A DNA stretch of 64,000 bases from Lachnoclostridium sp. An138 (GTDB taxonomy: Bacteria > Bacillota > Clostridia > Lachnospirales > Lachnospiraceae). Shown in pieces: positions 44,801 through 53,117 of this stretch. A model generated the notes under the pieces. It worked only from the letters and a program-made list of their open reading frames with translations. It ran no database searches and was not told where the DNA came from. The stretch spans positions 62,001-126,000 of the forward strand of contig NZ_NFLF01000005.1 in the NCBI RefSeq assembly GCF_002160765.1. Reading direction: 5' to 3'. How positions within the stretch are numbered: the stretch's first letter is position 1; every line of letters begins with the position of its first letter. The position numbers and the translations under genes were made by a program.

Positions 44801-45244
44801 CTCGATCTCCACAATGCTGTCCTGTCCAATCGTCAGGATCTCTTCCTTCACACGCTCCAGAGGGCGCAGCCGGTCCATCAGTCCGTCAAAGGTGGTGATG
44901 ACCGTAACTTCTTTCTTCGTCAAAAGAGCCTGCAGCGCCCGCACTCTCTGCTGCACCAGCAGATTTCCCTGAATATCCGCATGGAAAAAGAGGAAATCCT
45001 TTGCCTGATACAGCACGGCTTCCCTGTCAAAATACCGGCAGTCTTCATAGATTTCCCTGGCCTTCTGCTCACTGTAGGTCAGGATCACCCGCCGGGGGAA
45101 CCCCTGCCACAGGCTGCTGGTCGCGTGGACCTTCTGCGAGTCCACACATCCGGACAGCAAAAGAACGCCCCTGTTCTTTTTCAGGTGCTTTTCCAGTTCT
45201 TCATATATTCCCAGCTGCTGAAATGGTTCCAGAAAGGCTTTCAT
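41891..45244 (-). CDS. mfd: Transcription-repair coupling factor
   Basis: A 1117-residue Mfd. It has the N-terminal UvrB-like module ([40 protein letters not shown]), the RNA-polymerase-interaction domain ([20 protein letters not shown] near 475), and a RecG-like translocase: Walker [40 protein letters not shown] and [15 protein letters not shown]. The C-terminal regulatory domain follows. It removes stalled RNA polymerase and recruits UvrA. It overlaps pth by 4 nt upstream and the foldase gene by 4 nt downstream. Confidence 0.97.
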   Translation of the reverse strand: MKAFLEPFQQLGIYEELEKHLKKNRGVLLLSGCVDSQKVHATSSLWQGFPRRVILTYSEQKAREIYEDCRYFDREAVLYQAKDFLFFHADIQGNLLVQQRVRALQALLTKKEVTVITTFDGLMDRLRPLERVKEEILTIGQDSIVEIEALAKKLVRLGYERTGQVEAPGQFAVRGGIVDIFALTEEAPWRIEFWDDEVDSIRSFDAESQRSMENLEEIVIYPAAEPVPGEKEEAVSFLDYFDTEETVFFLDEPTRLLEKGRTVEKEFEESMANRAERGETLPEEARLLYGSEEIVARLNRKNCVALCLMEQKAPEWEVKERYQVEARSVNPYNNSFEMLVKDLKRWKREKYSVILMCASGTRAKRLAADLQEQELNSFYCEDPDRVVNPSEIMVVHGSLHRGYEYPLIRFAVLSETDIFGRERKKRKKKKVYEGQKIQSFSELKPGDYVVHENHGLGIYRGIEKVEVDKVMKDYIKIEYAKGGNLYILATQLEMIQKYAGSDARKPKLNRLGGSEWTRTKSRVRGAVQEVAKDLVQLYAARQQKDGYAYGPDTVWQTEFEELFPFEETADQQLAIEATKKDMESTKIMDRLICGDVGYGKTEIAIRAAFKAVQENKQVVYLVPTTILAQQHYNTFVQRMKDFPVRVDLLCRFRTPAEQKKTIADLKKGFVDIVIGTHRVLSSDVEFKDLGLLIIDEEQRFGVAHKEKIKKLKENIDVLTLTATPIPRTLHMSLIGIRDMSVLEEAPQDRLPIQTYVMEYDSEMVRAAISRELGRGGQVYYVYNRVNNIAEVTAQIAELVPEANVAFAHGQMKEHELEKIMYDFISGEIDVLVSTTIIETGLDISNVNTMIIHDADNLGLSQLYQLRGRVGRSSRTAYAFLMYRKDKMLKEVAEKRLGAIREFTELGSGFKIAMRDLEIRGAGNLLGEQQHGHMQAVGYDLYCKMLNEAVKEEKGTALPEDSFETMVDMELDAYIPDTYIRNESQKLDIYKRIAGIESREECEDMQDELLDRFGDLPRPVQNLLAVADLKVKAHHVYVKELVERPDEIRLVLYEKARLNPAAFPAFIESFGGRMKFVTGEKPALYYRRKKNSRGEETDAMKLLGEILENMQALLEEKG

Positions 45245-45816
45245 CTCCGCTCCTTTCTGTTGTACAGATTCATGGCCTCGTCTGTCTTTCCCTGCACCAT
45301 CAGACGCACGGCGTCCGCCGCGTTTGCAAACGCTTCCTCTACCAGCTTTCTGTCCTCCGCAGAAAAACGGCCCAGCACATAATCCGCCAGGTCATATTCC
45401 TTCGGCTTCTCACCGACGCCTATACGGATGCGCTGAAATTCCTGCGTTCCCAGATGAGCGATAATATTCTTGATTCCATTGTGCCCGCCGGCGCTTCCTT
45501 TTTTGCGGACACGGATATTTCCCGGCTCCAGCGCGATGTCGTCATAAATCACAATGACTTCCGCAGCCGGATCGAGTTTATAAAAAGCCGCCGCCTCGCT
45601 GACGCTCTGTCCGCTTAAATTCATATAGGTCTGCGGCATCAGGAGAAGCACCTTCTGCCCCTCGATGTATCCGCTCCCGCAGATTCCCTGAAACTTCTTT
45701 GTATTCATACTTATATGATAATGATCCGCCAGATATGTGATGGTGTCGAAACCAATGTTGTGGCGGGTGTGTTCGTATTGTTTTGTGGGATTTCCCAGTC
45801 CTGCTATCAAGTACAT
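45241..45816 (-). CDS. pth: Peptidyl-tRNA hydrolase
   Basis: A 191-residue enzyme that releases tRNA from peptidyl-tRNA. It shows YLIAGLGNPTKQYEHTRHNI with the conserved Asn and catalytic His, LLMPQTYMNLSGQSV, VIYDDIALEPGNIRVR with the Asp, and SAGGHNGIKNIIAHLGTQEF. Length is normal. AAAGGAG precedes the ATG. pth-mfd is a common order in Firmicutes; the unit begins here, next to the repeat island. Confidence 0.96.
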   Translation of the reverse strand: MYLIAGLGNPTKQYEHTRHNIGFDTITYLADHYHISMNTKKFQGICGSGYIEGQKVLLLMPQTYMNLSGQSVSEAAAFYKLDPAAEVIVIYDDIALEPGNIRVRKKGSAGGHNGIKNIIAHLGTQEFQRIRIGVGEKPKEYDLADYVLGRFSAEDRKLVEEAFANAADAVRLMVQGKTDEAMNLYNRKERR

Positions 45817-45895
45817 GTGGGGGCTCCTTTTTCTGTATTTTTATGGGTGGCTCTTCGAGGGACGCATGCCGGATTTCTGTATCTCATGTTCGTCC

Positions 45896-45963
45896 CTTCG
45901 TGGACGCCTGTATACTTCCGGACGGACAAACAGTCCGCCGTAATCATACAGGCGTCCACGAAG
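45896..45963. repeat. 18-bp perfect inverted repeat forming a long hairpin
   Basis: CTTCGTGGACGCCTGTAT (45896-45913) is repeated in reverse complement at 45946-45963. Inside, CGGAC (45923-45927) pairs with GTCCG (45933-45937). A further, weaker inverted pair, CGAGGGACG (about 45856) with CGTCCCTTCG, lies just to the left and shares its right arm with the main repeat. No gene function is visible. Confidence 0.8.
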
Positions 45964-45971
45964 AGGCCGTA

Positions 45972-46129
45972 CATTGAGATATCAGAAACCGGCCGTCTGG
46001 TTCTCGAGACAATCCGCATTGAGATATCTGAAAACGGAGAGCGACTCTCGAGATACTCTTTCATTGCGATATCCAAAAGCGGAAAGCTGGTTCTCGTATA
46101 AGCATTGCACCAGAATATCAAAAGCCGGG
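45972..46129. repeat. Degenerate 45-bp tandem repeats in the pth-GNAT gap
   Basis: Units begin with CATTG(A/C)GATATC at 45972, 46017 and 46062, with lengths 45, 45 and 41 nt; a fourth partial unit with an insertion starts at 46103. A shared later core is (T/A)CTCGAGA or TTCTCGTA. Because 45 is a multiple of three, both strands read as open, repetitive peptides (SDISM on minus, LRYxKxES on plus), but neither has start signals. The gap 45817-46336 holds this, the inverted repeat and the GNAT promoter, and no gene. Confidence 0.75.
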
Positions 46130-46267
46130 CGCAGTGTAAGAGCGCACAGCCTTAGCCCTCAGGCAGCAAAGACACTGGTATCTCTGATGTCTGAAGGTGT
46201 TTTGTCTTTTTCTATAGTACAGGAGTTTTCGAGCTTTTGCAAGGGAGAAAATCTTGCCCGCCCTGCC

Positions 46268-46296
46268 TTGAATCAGGCAGTACATTCCTGTATTAT
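46268..46296 (+). promoter_or_regulatory. Promoter of the GNAT-DHFR pair
   Basis: TTGAAT (46268-46273), 17 bp, TATTAT (46291-46296). It places transcription start near 46303 and so excludes all upstream in-frame Met codons of the GNAT gene. Confidence 0.75.
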
Positions 46297-46336
46297 GGAA
46301 GCATCTGCACAAACAAGAAAGGACTGCTCTTATTTT

Positions 46337-46801
46337 ATGAAGGATTATTCTATTATTTCACTGACGGACAGGCCGGACTTAAAGGACCGGCTTGCGGACT
46401 GGTTTCACCGGAAATGGAGCATCCCGAAGGAAGCCTATCTTGAAAGCATGGAGGAGTGTCTCGGCGGGAAAGAGCCGGTCCCCCAGTGGTACGCCGTTCT
46501 GGATGGGGAGAAGGTTATCGCCGGAACAGGCATCATTGAAAATGACTTTCATGACAGAAAGGACCTGGCTCCGAATCTCTGCGCCCTGTATGTGGAACCG
46601 GAATACCGCTGCCAGGGAATCGCCGGCAGGCTTCTGGACTATGCCTGCAAAGATATGAAGAGCAGAGGAATTTCCGTTCTCTATCTTATTACCGATCATA
46701 CTTCGTTTTATGAACGGTACGGCTGGGAGTATCTGTGTATGGTACAGGGAGACGGCGAGGCGGAAATGATTCGTATGTATGTGCACAGAGAGGAGAATTG
46801 A
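46337..46801 (+). CDS. GNAT-family N-acetyltransferase
   Basis: A 154-residue acetyltransferase. The acetyl-CoA-binding pattern is LYVEPEYRCQGIAGRLLDYA (R/Q-x-x-G-x-G/A), followed by LYLITDHTSFYERYGWEYLC, the strand-helix typical of the fold. The Shine-Dalgarno (AAAGGA) is a long 13 nt from the ATG, but the promoter position rules out upstream starts. Substrate unknown. It is followed 3 nt later by the DHFR-like gene, and the two form an operon. Confidence 0.85.
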   Translation: MKDYSIISLTDRPDLKDRLADWFHRKWSIPKEAYLESMEECLGGKEPVPQWYAVLDGEKVIAGTGIIENDFHDRKDLAPNLCALYVEPEYRCQGIAGRLLDYACKDMKSRGISVLYLITDHTSFYERYGWEYLCMVQGDGEAEMIRMYVHREEN

Positions 46802-46804
46802 TTT

Positions 46805-47335
46805 ATGCGAAAGGTAACTTTATTTATCGCAATGAGCCTGGACGGATATATCGCAGATAAAGACGGAGGCGTGGACTGGCTGAACGGCCAGGAGGAAAAC
46901 GGCGAAAATACGGATACTTATTCAGAATTTATCAAAACCATCGATACCATCATTATGGGCTGGAATACCTATCATCAGGTGATTACGGAGCTGTCGCCGG
47001 AAGAGTGGGTCTATCCGGAACAGGTAAGCTTTGTGATCACCCATCGGGAAATTCTTTCTACAGAACGGATTCGTTTTACCTCGGAGTCTCCCTGTGATTT
47101 GGTAAAAAGACTCCGCGAAGAAGAAGGAAATGGCATCTGGATCTGCGGAGGGGCCAGTATTGTCCGCCAGCTGATGGAAACGGATCTGATTGACACCCTG
47201 CACATCTCTGTGATTCCGACCCTGCTCGGAGACGGTGTCCGGCTCTTCGGGCCGCTGGAAAAAGAACAGAAGCTGCGTCTTGTGAAAACCCAGAGCTATA
47301 ACGGAATTACGGACCTGGTCTATGAGAAGCGGTAA
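46805..47335 (+). CDS. Dihydrofolate reductase family protein (RibD C-terminal type)
   Basis: A 176-residue NADPH-binding reductase-fold protein. It has the N-terminal VTLFIAMSLDGYIADKDGGV, IIMGWNTYHQVI, ICGGASIVRQLMETDLIDTL, and the terminal NGITDLVYEKR. These are features of the RibD-C/DHFR-like group, not of the housekeeping folA. The substrate is unknown. It is translated with the GNAT gene. Confidence 0.85.
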   Translation: MRKVTLFIAMSLDGYIADKDGGVDWLNGQEENGENTDTYSEFIKTIDTIIMGWNTYHQVITELSPEEWVYPEQVSFVITHREILSTERIRFTSESPCDLVKRLREEEGNGIWICGGASIVRQLMETDLIDTLHISVIPTLLGDGVRLFGPLEKEQKLRLVKTQSYNGITDLVYEKR

Positions 47336-47340
47336 AATGT

Positions 47341-47371
47341 GAAGCAGGCGGGAAAAAGTTCCGCCTGCTTC
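47341..47371. terminator. Hairpin after the DHFR-like gene
   Basis: GAAGCAGGCGG pairs with CCGCCTGCTTC, 11 bp, 9-nt loop. No proper T-tract follows on the plus strand. It lies between convergent genes. Confidence 0.6.
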
Positions 47372-47428
47372 TGCTGCTGTAATCTTTTGGCTTCCAATCT
47401 GACGTCATCTACATAAACCCGCGTCCCG

Positions 47429-48649
47429 TCACGCAATCTCCTCCACAAAGCTCCAGCTTTCTCCCCGATCCTCTGAAACAAACAGTGCTTTCGGGCTGAT
47501 GCCTGCCTGATTCTGATAGGATTTCGTGATGCCCTGGTTCACAATCAGATACAATTTCCCATCTTTTTCATACAATTCCTCCGCAAAGTCAAACGGATAG
47601 ATAACAGTCCCGTCCTCCATCGTGCCTTCCACCTGCGGCCATTCTATATTTTCAAAGGATTCTCCTCCGTCCACAGTCCGGTATAAGTCCCCGCTTTCCA
47701 GCGCGTCCCCGCTTAAGCAGGCAAATCCCAGTTCTTCATCCACAAAAATCATCCACTGAACATAACCCATATCCTGATTGAAAGGGTCCGGATTCAGCAG
47801 AAAAACATCTGTGCCATCTGCCTCTACTCCCAGCAGAATATAAAAGCAGTCCCCCATTATATAATCTGTTACAATCATTCTGTATTCCCGCCCATCCTCC
47901 AGTTCAAAAACCATATCTGCTTCTCGGCTCAAATAATCGTCCAGATGCTCCTCTATATACCTTCTGCTCTTTTCCAGCCATTCCAGATGCTCTTTCTCAA
48001 TTCTGGAAGCAAGGACTTCCGGATCTGTCTCCGCTGCTTTTTTGCTCACAAAATCATATAGCTCTTCCTCAAAAGCCTCCCGCGTATATCCGGGATAACT
48101 ATAGCAATTATAGGAAAATTCCCATACGCTGCCGCTTTCCTCCAGCTGAATACGGATAGCGGGAAATGCGTTCACCATATGTCCGTTTCGCGTAAAGGCG
48201 TCACTTTTCATACAAAGATCTGCAAACTCTCCTATATATTCGCAGAAATCCTGTATACTCTGCCCGGCCTGCGCCGGATATACAACGGTCAGTTTCCAGG
48301 CGGGAAGCCCCCAGACTTCTGCCCCTTCCCAGTATATCTCATCCGCCTGAAAATAGGCTTCTCCAATGTACCGGAACATCTGCTGTGTATAATTGGTGCG
48401 GAGTCCTTCGTCATCTATGGCCTGAAAGCTGACGGAGCCTTCCGTCGGAACGGAGACAGCCGTCTTATATGTATAAATACCATTTTCTCTGTTTACAAGT
48501 TCCACATCCCGCCCCAGCGCATCCCTGACTGCTTCCGTCATGCCGTTTGGAATATCCCGGATGATACCTGTGAGAAGCAGAAAAACACAGCACAAAAGCA
48601 CTGCATTTACCGCAAGCAGAATTTTTATAATTTTTTTCTTTCTGTTCAT
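47429..48649 (-). CDS. Membrane-anchored secreted protein with Asp-box (BNR-like) repeats
   Basis: A 406-residue protein of unknown function. A basic N-terminus and one hydrophobic helix (MNRKKKIIKILLAVNAVLLC) form a signal anchor or uncleaved signal. The central region has no recognisable family. The C-terminal 120 residues contain two Asp-box-like turns, LYRTVDGGESFENI and LFVSEDRGESWSFV, as in sialidase-type propellers, but two are too few for a complete propeller. It stands alone between two terminators. Presumably surface-exposed. Confidence 0.65.
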   Translation of the reverse strand: MNRKKKIIKILLAVNAVLLCCVFLLLTGIIRDIPNGMTEAVRDALGRDVELVNRENGIYTYKTAVSVPTEGSVSFQAIDDEGLRTNYTQQMFRYIGEAYFQADEIYWEGAEVWGLPAWKLTVVYPAQAGQSIQDFCEYIGEFADLCMKSDAFTRNGHMVNAFPAIRIQLEESGSVWEFSYNCYSYPGYTREAFEEELYDFVSKKAAETDPEVLASRIEKEHLEWLEKSRRYIEEHLDDYLSREADMVFELEDGREYRMIVTDYIMGDCFYILLGVEADGTDVFLLNPDPFNQDMGYVQWMIFVDEELGFACLSGDALESGDLYRTVDGGESFENIEWPQVEGTMEDGTVIYPFDFAEELYEKDGKLYLIVNQGITKSYQNQAGISPKALFVSEDRGESWSFVEEIA

Positions 48650-48744
48650 AGCAGACCCTCTGTATGATTAACAGCCGTTTTTATTATTGCCTTCCACAAA
48701 TCTTTCTGAATACAAAATCATTCTACCACAAGGGCCATTAAATA

Positions 48745-48800
48745 GAAACCGGATACCGTGAAAATCACCCATATGAATGATTTTTACGGTATCCGGTTTC
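48745..48800. terminator. Strong bidirectional terminator
   Basis: A 23-bp stem with one G-T mismatch, built on GAAACCGGATACCGT and ACGGTATCCGGTTTC, loop about 10 nt. It ends the transporter operon on the minus strand, 17 nt after the permease stop. Confidence 0.8.
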
Positions 48801-48816
48801 TTGTTTTTCCGATATC

Positions 48817-50478
48817 TTATTTCTTTTCCCTCTCCGTCACTGTGTTCATAATCAACAGCGCCGTGGTGGTAATCAGCACGCAGAGCACGGCCATGGCCAT
48901 GCCGAGAGATACGCTTCCCTGCTCGAATTCCCGGTTGATGTAGGTGGAGACCACCAGCACATTGGGAGGCGCGATCAGGCTGGCTGTGACCAGCTCACGG
49001 AAAGCAATAATGAAAATCATCATCCAGCCCGCCAGAACTCCCCTGGAAATCATGGGAAGAGTCACCCGGCGGAACACATAGAAGGGGCTTCCGCCGAAAG
49101 TCCGGCCGGCCTGAAGCAGGCTGTCGTTGATCTGGGTAAAGGATGAGGTCACATACTGGACCGTGTAGGGCAGATAAAGCACCACATAGGCCAGCACCAT
49201 GATTCCCATGGTATTATAAAGGGGAATCACCTTGTAAATGGCGTTCCAGAACAGCATGATACCGATGACCAGCACAATGGCCGGCAGCATCTCCGGCAGC
49301 ATACTGACTCCTTCCACAATCTTTCCCAGGCGTCCTTTGCTGCGGCGCACTGCCAGAACAGCAAGCGTGCCGAGCACCGAGCAGATGCAGGCAGAAGACA
49401 CGGCCAGAAAGAGGCTGTTTCCAATGGCGTTCAGACTCCTGTCCGTCGTGAACAGCTCGATGTAGTTTGCCAGCGTAAAGTTGCCCGGGGCCAGGCCATA
49501 GCCGCGCAGCTTAATCAGAGAGCTGGCAATAATGGAAAAGTAGGGGATGCCGATGGCGATCACCAGCACCAGCCCAATCCAGCACCAGGCTCCGGCCAGG
49601 CCGCCCTTAGACAGCTTTGTCCGGGCCGGGCGGGTTCCCTTGCCGCTCACCAGACGGTAGCTGTTCTTGTTTGTAATATAGTTCTGCAGCATCCACAGGG
49701 CCATACAGATGCAGATCAGCACCGAGGACAGGCTGGCGGATTTTCCGAAATCTACAGGGGCTGTGGTGGAATATCGGTGAATGTCCGTCGTAAATACGTA
49801 AAAACCGATACGGCGTCCCAGAGTATAAGGCGTGCCGTACTCGGAAAGGGTCTTAACGAAGACCAGCAGCGCTCCGATGGCAAAGTTACCGGTCAGAAGA
49901 GGCGCGAAGATTTTACGCAGCCGAAGTCCGAATCCCGCCCCGAAAACTGCTCCGCTCTCCTCCAGGCTGGCCGGAATGTTCAAAATGGCATTCTTTAAGA
50001 TGGTCATCATGAACGGGAATACGTTCAGCGTCATGACCAGCACCAGGCCGCCGAAAGAGAAGAAGCCCTCGGAAAATGAGCCCGTAAACGGGAAAAGCTG
50101 CTGAAACAGTCCCCGCTTCTGCATAAACAGAATCCAGCCCATGGACGCAATATAAGGCGGCGTCATAAAGGGCACCATAAACACGATATCCAGCCATTTA
50201 TACCGGGCCAGCTGCGTGCGTGCCAGCAGATAGGCTGTGGGAGCGGCAAATACCGTGGAGCACAGCACTACGCACACTCCCAGAAGAAGGGAATTCCAGA
50301 TAGTCTGAAGGTTTTCACTGTCCGCAATGATGGACCAGGCCTGATGCAAATCGAGGCGGCCATCAATGATAACCGCCTCGGCAAATACCATAATCAGGGG
50401 ACAAACGATCAGACCGGCCAGAATTACAAGAAGTATCCATAAAATACCTTTGTTTTTCCAGGTTGCCGATTGTTTCAT
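48817..50478 (-). CDS. Fused double permease of an Fe(III)/phosphonate-type ABC transporter
   Basis: A 553-residue permease with twelve predicted membrane helices, made of two fused permease domains. The coupling loops are ESGAVFGAGFGLRLRKIFAP (first half) and QAGRTFGGSPFYVFRRVTLP (second half). The FbpB-like family architecture is clear. It works with the binding protein and ATPase just upstream (19 nt). Iron, thiamine and 2-aminoethylphosphonate importers share this form, so substrate is not settled. Confidence 0.9.
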   Translation of the reverse strand: MKQSATWKNKGILWILLVILAGLIVCPLIMVFAEAVIIDGRLDLHQAWSIIADSENLQTIWNSLLLGVCVVLCSTVFAAPTAYLLARTQLARYKWLDIVFMVPFMTPPYIASMGWILFMQKRGLFQQLFPFTGSFSEGFFSFGGLVLVMTLNVFPFMMTILKNAILNIPASLEESGAVFGAGFGLRLRKIFAPLLTGNFAIGALLVFVKTLSEYGTPYTLGRRIGFYVFTTDIHRYSTTAPVDFGKSASLSSVLICICMALWMLQNYITNKNSYRLVSGKGTRPARTKLSKGGLAGAWCWIGLVLVIAIGIPYFSIIASSLIKLRGYGLAPGNFTLANYIELFTTDRSLNAIGNSLFLAVSSACICSVLGTLAVLAVRRSKGRLGKIVEGVSMLPEMLPAIVLVIGIMLFWNAIYKVIPLYNTMGIMVLAYVVLYLPYTVQYVTSSFTQINDSLLQAGRTFGGSPFYVFRRVTLPMISRGVLAGWMMIFIIAFRELVTASLIAPPNVLVVSTYINREFEQGSVSLGMAMAVLCVLITTTALLIMNTVTEREKK

Positions 50479-50497
50479 AAGTTCCTCCGCTCAGCTG

Positions 50498-51589
50498 TTA
50501 CTGGCAAATCTCATTCAGTCTGGCAGCTGTGTCATCTGCGATATCCATCATGGCAGTCCAGTCTGTAGGAATCTGCGGGATATCAGACAGGTTGGTGCGT
50601 CCATCACACTGGATGTCGCTGCGTCCCGGGAGCAGATACGCGTCTGCTACCATCTGCTGCGCTTCATCGCTGAACAGGAAATCGATAAATGCCTTTGCGT
50701 TGTCCACGTTGGGAGCCGTATTCATAATCATAGCCGGACGGGGATTTACCACCGTGCCGCTGGCCGGATAGTAGATGCTTAAGGGCTCGCCGTCTGCCAT
50801 GGAAGAATATGCGTTGTAATCTACGCCGGCAATCAGAATTCCCTTTTCACCGGTGGTTACAGACTCCAGTGCCGCAGAGTTCGCGCCAGGAACGGTCAGT
50901 CCATTGTCAGCCCAGGACTGCATAATCTCCTCACCGTTATCCAGTCCTGTCACCATGCCTGCCAGGAAATCCTTGCAGGCGCCGGACTTCTCCGGATCGG
51001 GAATCGCGATATCATCTGTGTAATCAGCCCCGGCCAGATCAGCCCAGTCAGCAGAAAGCTCCGGATAAATGGTCGTATTGTAGATGACGCCTACCGCAGA
51101 AGCGCTGTATCCGAACAGCATGCTGTCCTCATCGATCCAGCCTTCATTGACCAGATCTGCGTTTGCGGGCGTATAGCTCATAATCTGTCCGTCCTCCTTC
51201 ATGGTAAGGCCGTCAGACCAGGAGGCAAGAATAACTACGTCAGCCACCGGATTGGCAGCTTCCGTCTCCAGACGGGCCAGAATCTCTCCGGTCGTTCCCT
51301 GGAACTGCTCTACCTGAATGCCGGTCTCAGCTGTGAATGCTTCCGCCAGCTTGTCTGCCAGACCTGCGGGGCTGGGCATATAGACCGTCACCTTACCGGA
51401 ACCGGTAGTCTCAGCAGCGTCAGCAGCTTCTGTGTCAGCCGCCTCAGCGTCCTCAGAAGCGGCCGCCTCTGTGTCAGCCTCTGCCGCTGTATCCGCAGCA
51501 GCCGTCGTATCCTGTATGCTCTGTCCGCAGGCAGCCAGTCCTGCGCAGAGAGCTCCTGCAAGTAATAAAGCAAAAACACGTTTTTTCAT
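50498..51589 (-). CDS. Fe(III)/phosphonate-type substrate-binding lipoprotein
   Basis: A 363-residue class II binding protein of the FbpA/AfuA group: signal peptide MKKRVFALLLAGALCAGLAA with lipobox LAAC, Ala/Asp/Glu-rich linker, then KVTVYMPSPAGLADKLAEAF, QFQGTTGEILARLETEAANP and LSIYYPASGTVVNPRPAMIM. AAGGAG sets the start 4 nt after the ATPase stop; the in-frame ATG 21 nt upstream lies inside the ATPase gene. The tyrosine pair used for iron in FbpA is not obvious, so the ligand is uncertain. Confidence 0.88.
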   Translation of the reverse strand: MKKRVFALLLAGALCAGLAACGQSIQDTTAAADTAAEADTEAAASEDAEAADTEAADAAETTGSGKVTVYMPSPAGLADKLAEAFTAETGIQVEQFQGTTGEILARLETEAANPVADVVILASWSDGLTMKEDGQIMSYTPANADLVNEGWIDEDSMLFGYSASAVGVIYNTTIYPELSADWADLAGADYTDDIAIPDPEKSGACKDFLAGMVTGLDNGEEIMQSWADNGLTVPGANSAALESVTTGEKGILIAGVDYNAYSSMADGEPLSIYYPASGTVVNPRPAMIMNTAPNVDNAKAFIDFLFSDEAQQMVADAYLLPGRSDIQCDGRTNLSDIPQIPTDWTAMMDIADDTAARLNEICQ

Positions 51590-51593
51590 TTTT

Positions 51594-52559
51594 TTAGTTC
51601 TCCTTCCCACATGAAATGATTTGTTCTGGATCTATGTAAACGGAAAGTGTTTCTCCCGGAACAGCTTTGTGATTGCCATGAAGCATCCAGGTCTTTCCCT
51701 CATAGGACAGTGTAATCTCATAGGTATCTCCCAGATACTGGATATCCTGCACCGGCAGCTCATAATGCCGCCAGCCTTCCCGGGCTTCCAGTCCCATAGC
51801 CTCCGGCCGGAAAAATTCCGTGTCAGACAGCCAGTTGGATTTCCCCACAAAATGCGCCACAAAGGCTGTAGCCGGATGATGATAAATCTGTTCCGGCGAG
51901 TCGTACTGGTCCACTACGCCGCCATTGAGCACCGCGATGCGGTCGCTCATACTCATGGCCTCTGTCTGGTCGTGGGTGACGAATACCGCCGTAACTCCCA
52001 GTCTTGATACAAGTTCCTTGAGCTCATGGCGCATCTCTTCCCGCAGCAGCGCGTCCAAAGCAGACAGGGGCTCGTCGAAGAGGATGCAGCTTGACCGGAT
52101 GACAATCGATCTGGCAAAGGCTACTCTCTGCTGCTGGCCGCCCGACAGCTGATGCGGATAACGCTTTGCGTATTCTTCCAGGCGCACCGCCCGGAGCGCT
52201 TCCATGACCCGCTCCTCCAGATCTTTTGTGTCTTTGCGCGCCCGAAGGCCGAAAGCCACATTTTCAAATACCGTCATATGAGGCCACAGGGCGAAATCCT
52301 GAAACACAAAGCCCAGATTTCTCTTTTCCGGGGGAATATTGATTTTCTTTTCTCCGGAGAAAACACACTGATCGTCCAGCCAGATCTCGCCGGTATCCGG
52401 ACTTTCCAGTCCGGCAATCATTCTCAGCAGCGTGGTCTTCCCGCAGCCTGAAGGGCCAAGCAGGGTCGTAAAGCTGCCGCTCTCCACCGTCAGACTGGTG
52501 GGCGTAATTACTGTTTTCTCACCAAATGCTTTTGTAATTTCTTTCAGTATAATCCTCAT
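51594..52559 (-). CDS. Fe(III)/phosphonate-type ABC transporter ATPase
   Basis: A 321-residue ATPase of the FbpC/PotA class: Walker A LLGPSGCGKTTLLRMIAGLE, VFQDFALWPHMTVFEN, signature [17 protein letters not shown], Walker B CILFDEPLSALDALLR and VFVTHDQTEAMSMSDR. A C-terminal TOBE-like domain of about 90 residues follows. First gene of the operon; a TATAAT on the minus strand at 52587-52592 is a likely -10, with a poor -35. GAGAGG precedes the ATG. Confidence 0.92.
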   Translation of the reverse strand: MRIILKEITKAFGEKTVITPTSLTVESGSFTTLLGPSGCGKTTLLRMIAGLESPDTGEIWLDDQCVFSGEKKINIPPEKRNLGFVFQDFALWPHMTVFENVAFGLRARKDTKDLEERVMEALRAVRLEEYAKRYPHQLSGGQQQRVAFARSIVIRSSCILFDEPLSALDALLREEMRHELKELVSRLGVTAVFVTHDQTEAMSMSDRIAVLNGGVVDQYDSPEQIYHHPATAFVAHFVGKSNWLSDTEFFRPEAMGLEAREGWRHYELPVQDIQYLGDTYEITLSYEGKTWMLHGNHKAVPGETLSVYIDPEQIISCGKEN

Positions 52560-52666
52560 ATTGTACCTCTCTTGTTCCGCAGTGTGATTATACTCCCCAT
52601 TTTTTCGGCATACGAGATCAGTTGCGTAAATTGTTTGTTAAATTCCCGTAAACCCGGCAGCCGGAA

Positions 52667-52729
52667 CAGGACCACGCGGACGCCGCGTGGTCCTGATACA
52701 AAAAGGCGCCGTCCCCCCGGACGGCGCCT
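52667..52729. terminator. Two tandem hairpins between the transporter and spoVG
   Basis: CAGGACCACGCGG pairs with CCGCGTGGTCCTG (52667-52695, 3-nt loop), then AGGCGCCGTCC with GGACGGCGCCT (52704-52729, 4-nt loop). On the minus strand TTTTTG follows the second, so it is the terminator of the glg-spoVG unit; the first may be a regulatory or back-up hairpin. Confidence 0.75.
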
Positions 52730-52774
52730 GACCCCAATACTATATTTAAATTTTTATATTACCCCTTAATAAGC

Positions 52775-53050
52775 TTAAGCCTCTTCTTCCGATTCCAGCA
52801 AAGCTGCTTCATACTTATCCAGAATGATGGACTGGATATGATCCCGTGTACCGGAATTGATCGGATGCGCGATATCCCGGTATTCACCGTCAGAAGCTTT
52901 TCTGCTGGGCATTGCGATAAACAGCCCTTTTTCGCCTTCGATCACTTTGATGTCATGAACCACAAACTCATCGTCAATGGTGATGGATACGACGGCTTTC
53001 ATTTTACCTTCTTTTGATACCTTCCGTACGCGTACATCTGTAATATGCAT
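52775..53050 (-). CDS. spoVG: SpoVG RNA/DNA-binding regulator
   Basis: A 91-residue Spo[62 protein letters not shown]. It binds nucleic acid and influences sporulation, division and surface genes in other Firmicutes. AAGGGGGC precedes the ATG. It lies 67 nt after glgD; it could be co-transcribed with glgCD or use its own promoter, which I could not place. Confidence 0.95.
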   Translation of the reverse strand: MHITDVRVRKVSKEGKMKAVVSITIDDEFVVHDIKVIEGEKGLFIAMPSRKASDGEYRDIAHPINSGTRDHIQSIILDKYEAALLESEEEA

Positions 53051-53117
53051 ACTTCTTGCCCCCTTTTTTCTGCCTTTTCAGGTCAGTTTATCGTAATAGT
53101 GCTTCACGTGGGCTCCG

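Noticed and set aside
43214-45382. A 722-codon open frame on the plus strand antisense to mfd
   Set aside because: It is a mirror of the strongly conserved mfd gene; it has no ribosome site and its peptide has no recognisable motif. Long antisense frames are frequent throughout this GC-rich sequence.
45972-46129. CRISPR array
   Set aside because: The 45-bp units are contiguous, decayed along their whole length and have no unique spacers; no cas genes nearby.
45974-46336. Repeat-encoded N-terminal extension of the GNAT protein (121 residues)
   Set aside because: The promoter at 46268-46296 lies within it and the GNAT fold begins at 46337; the extension is only the translated repeat island.
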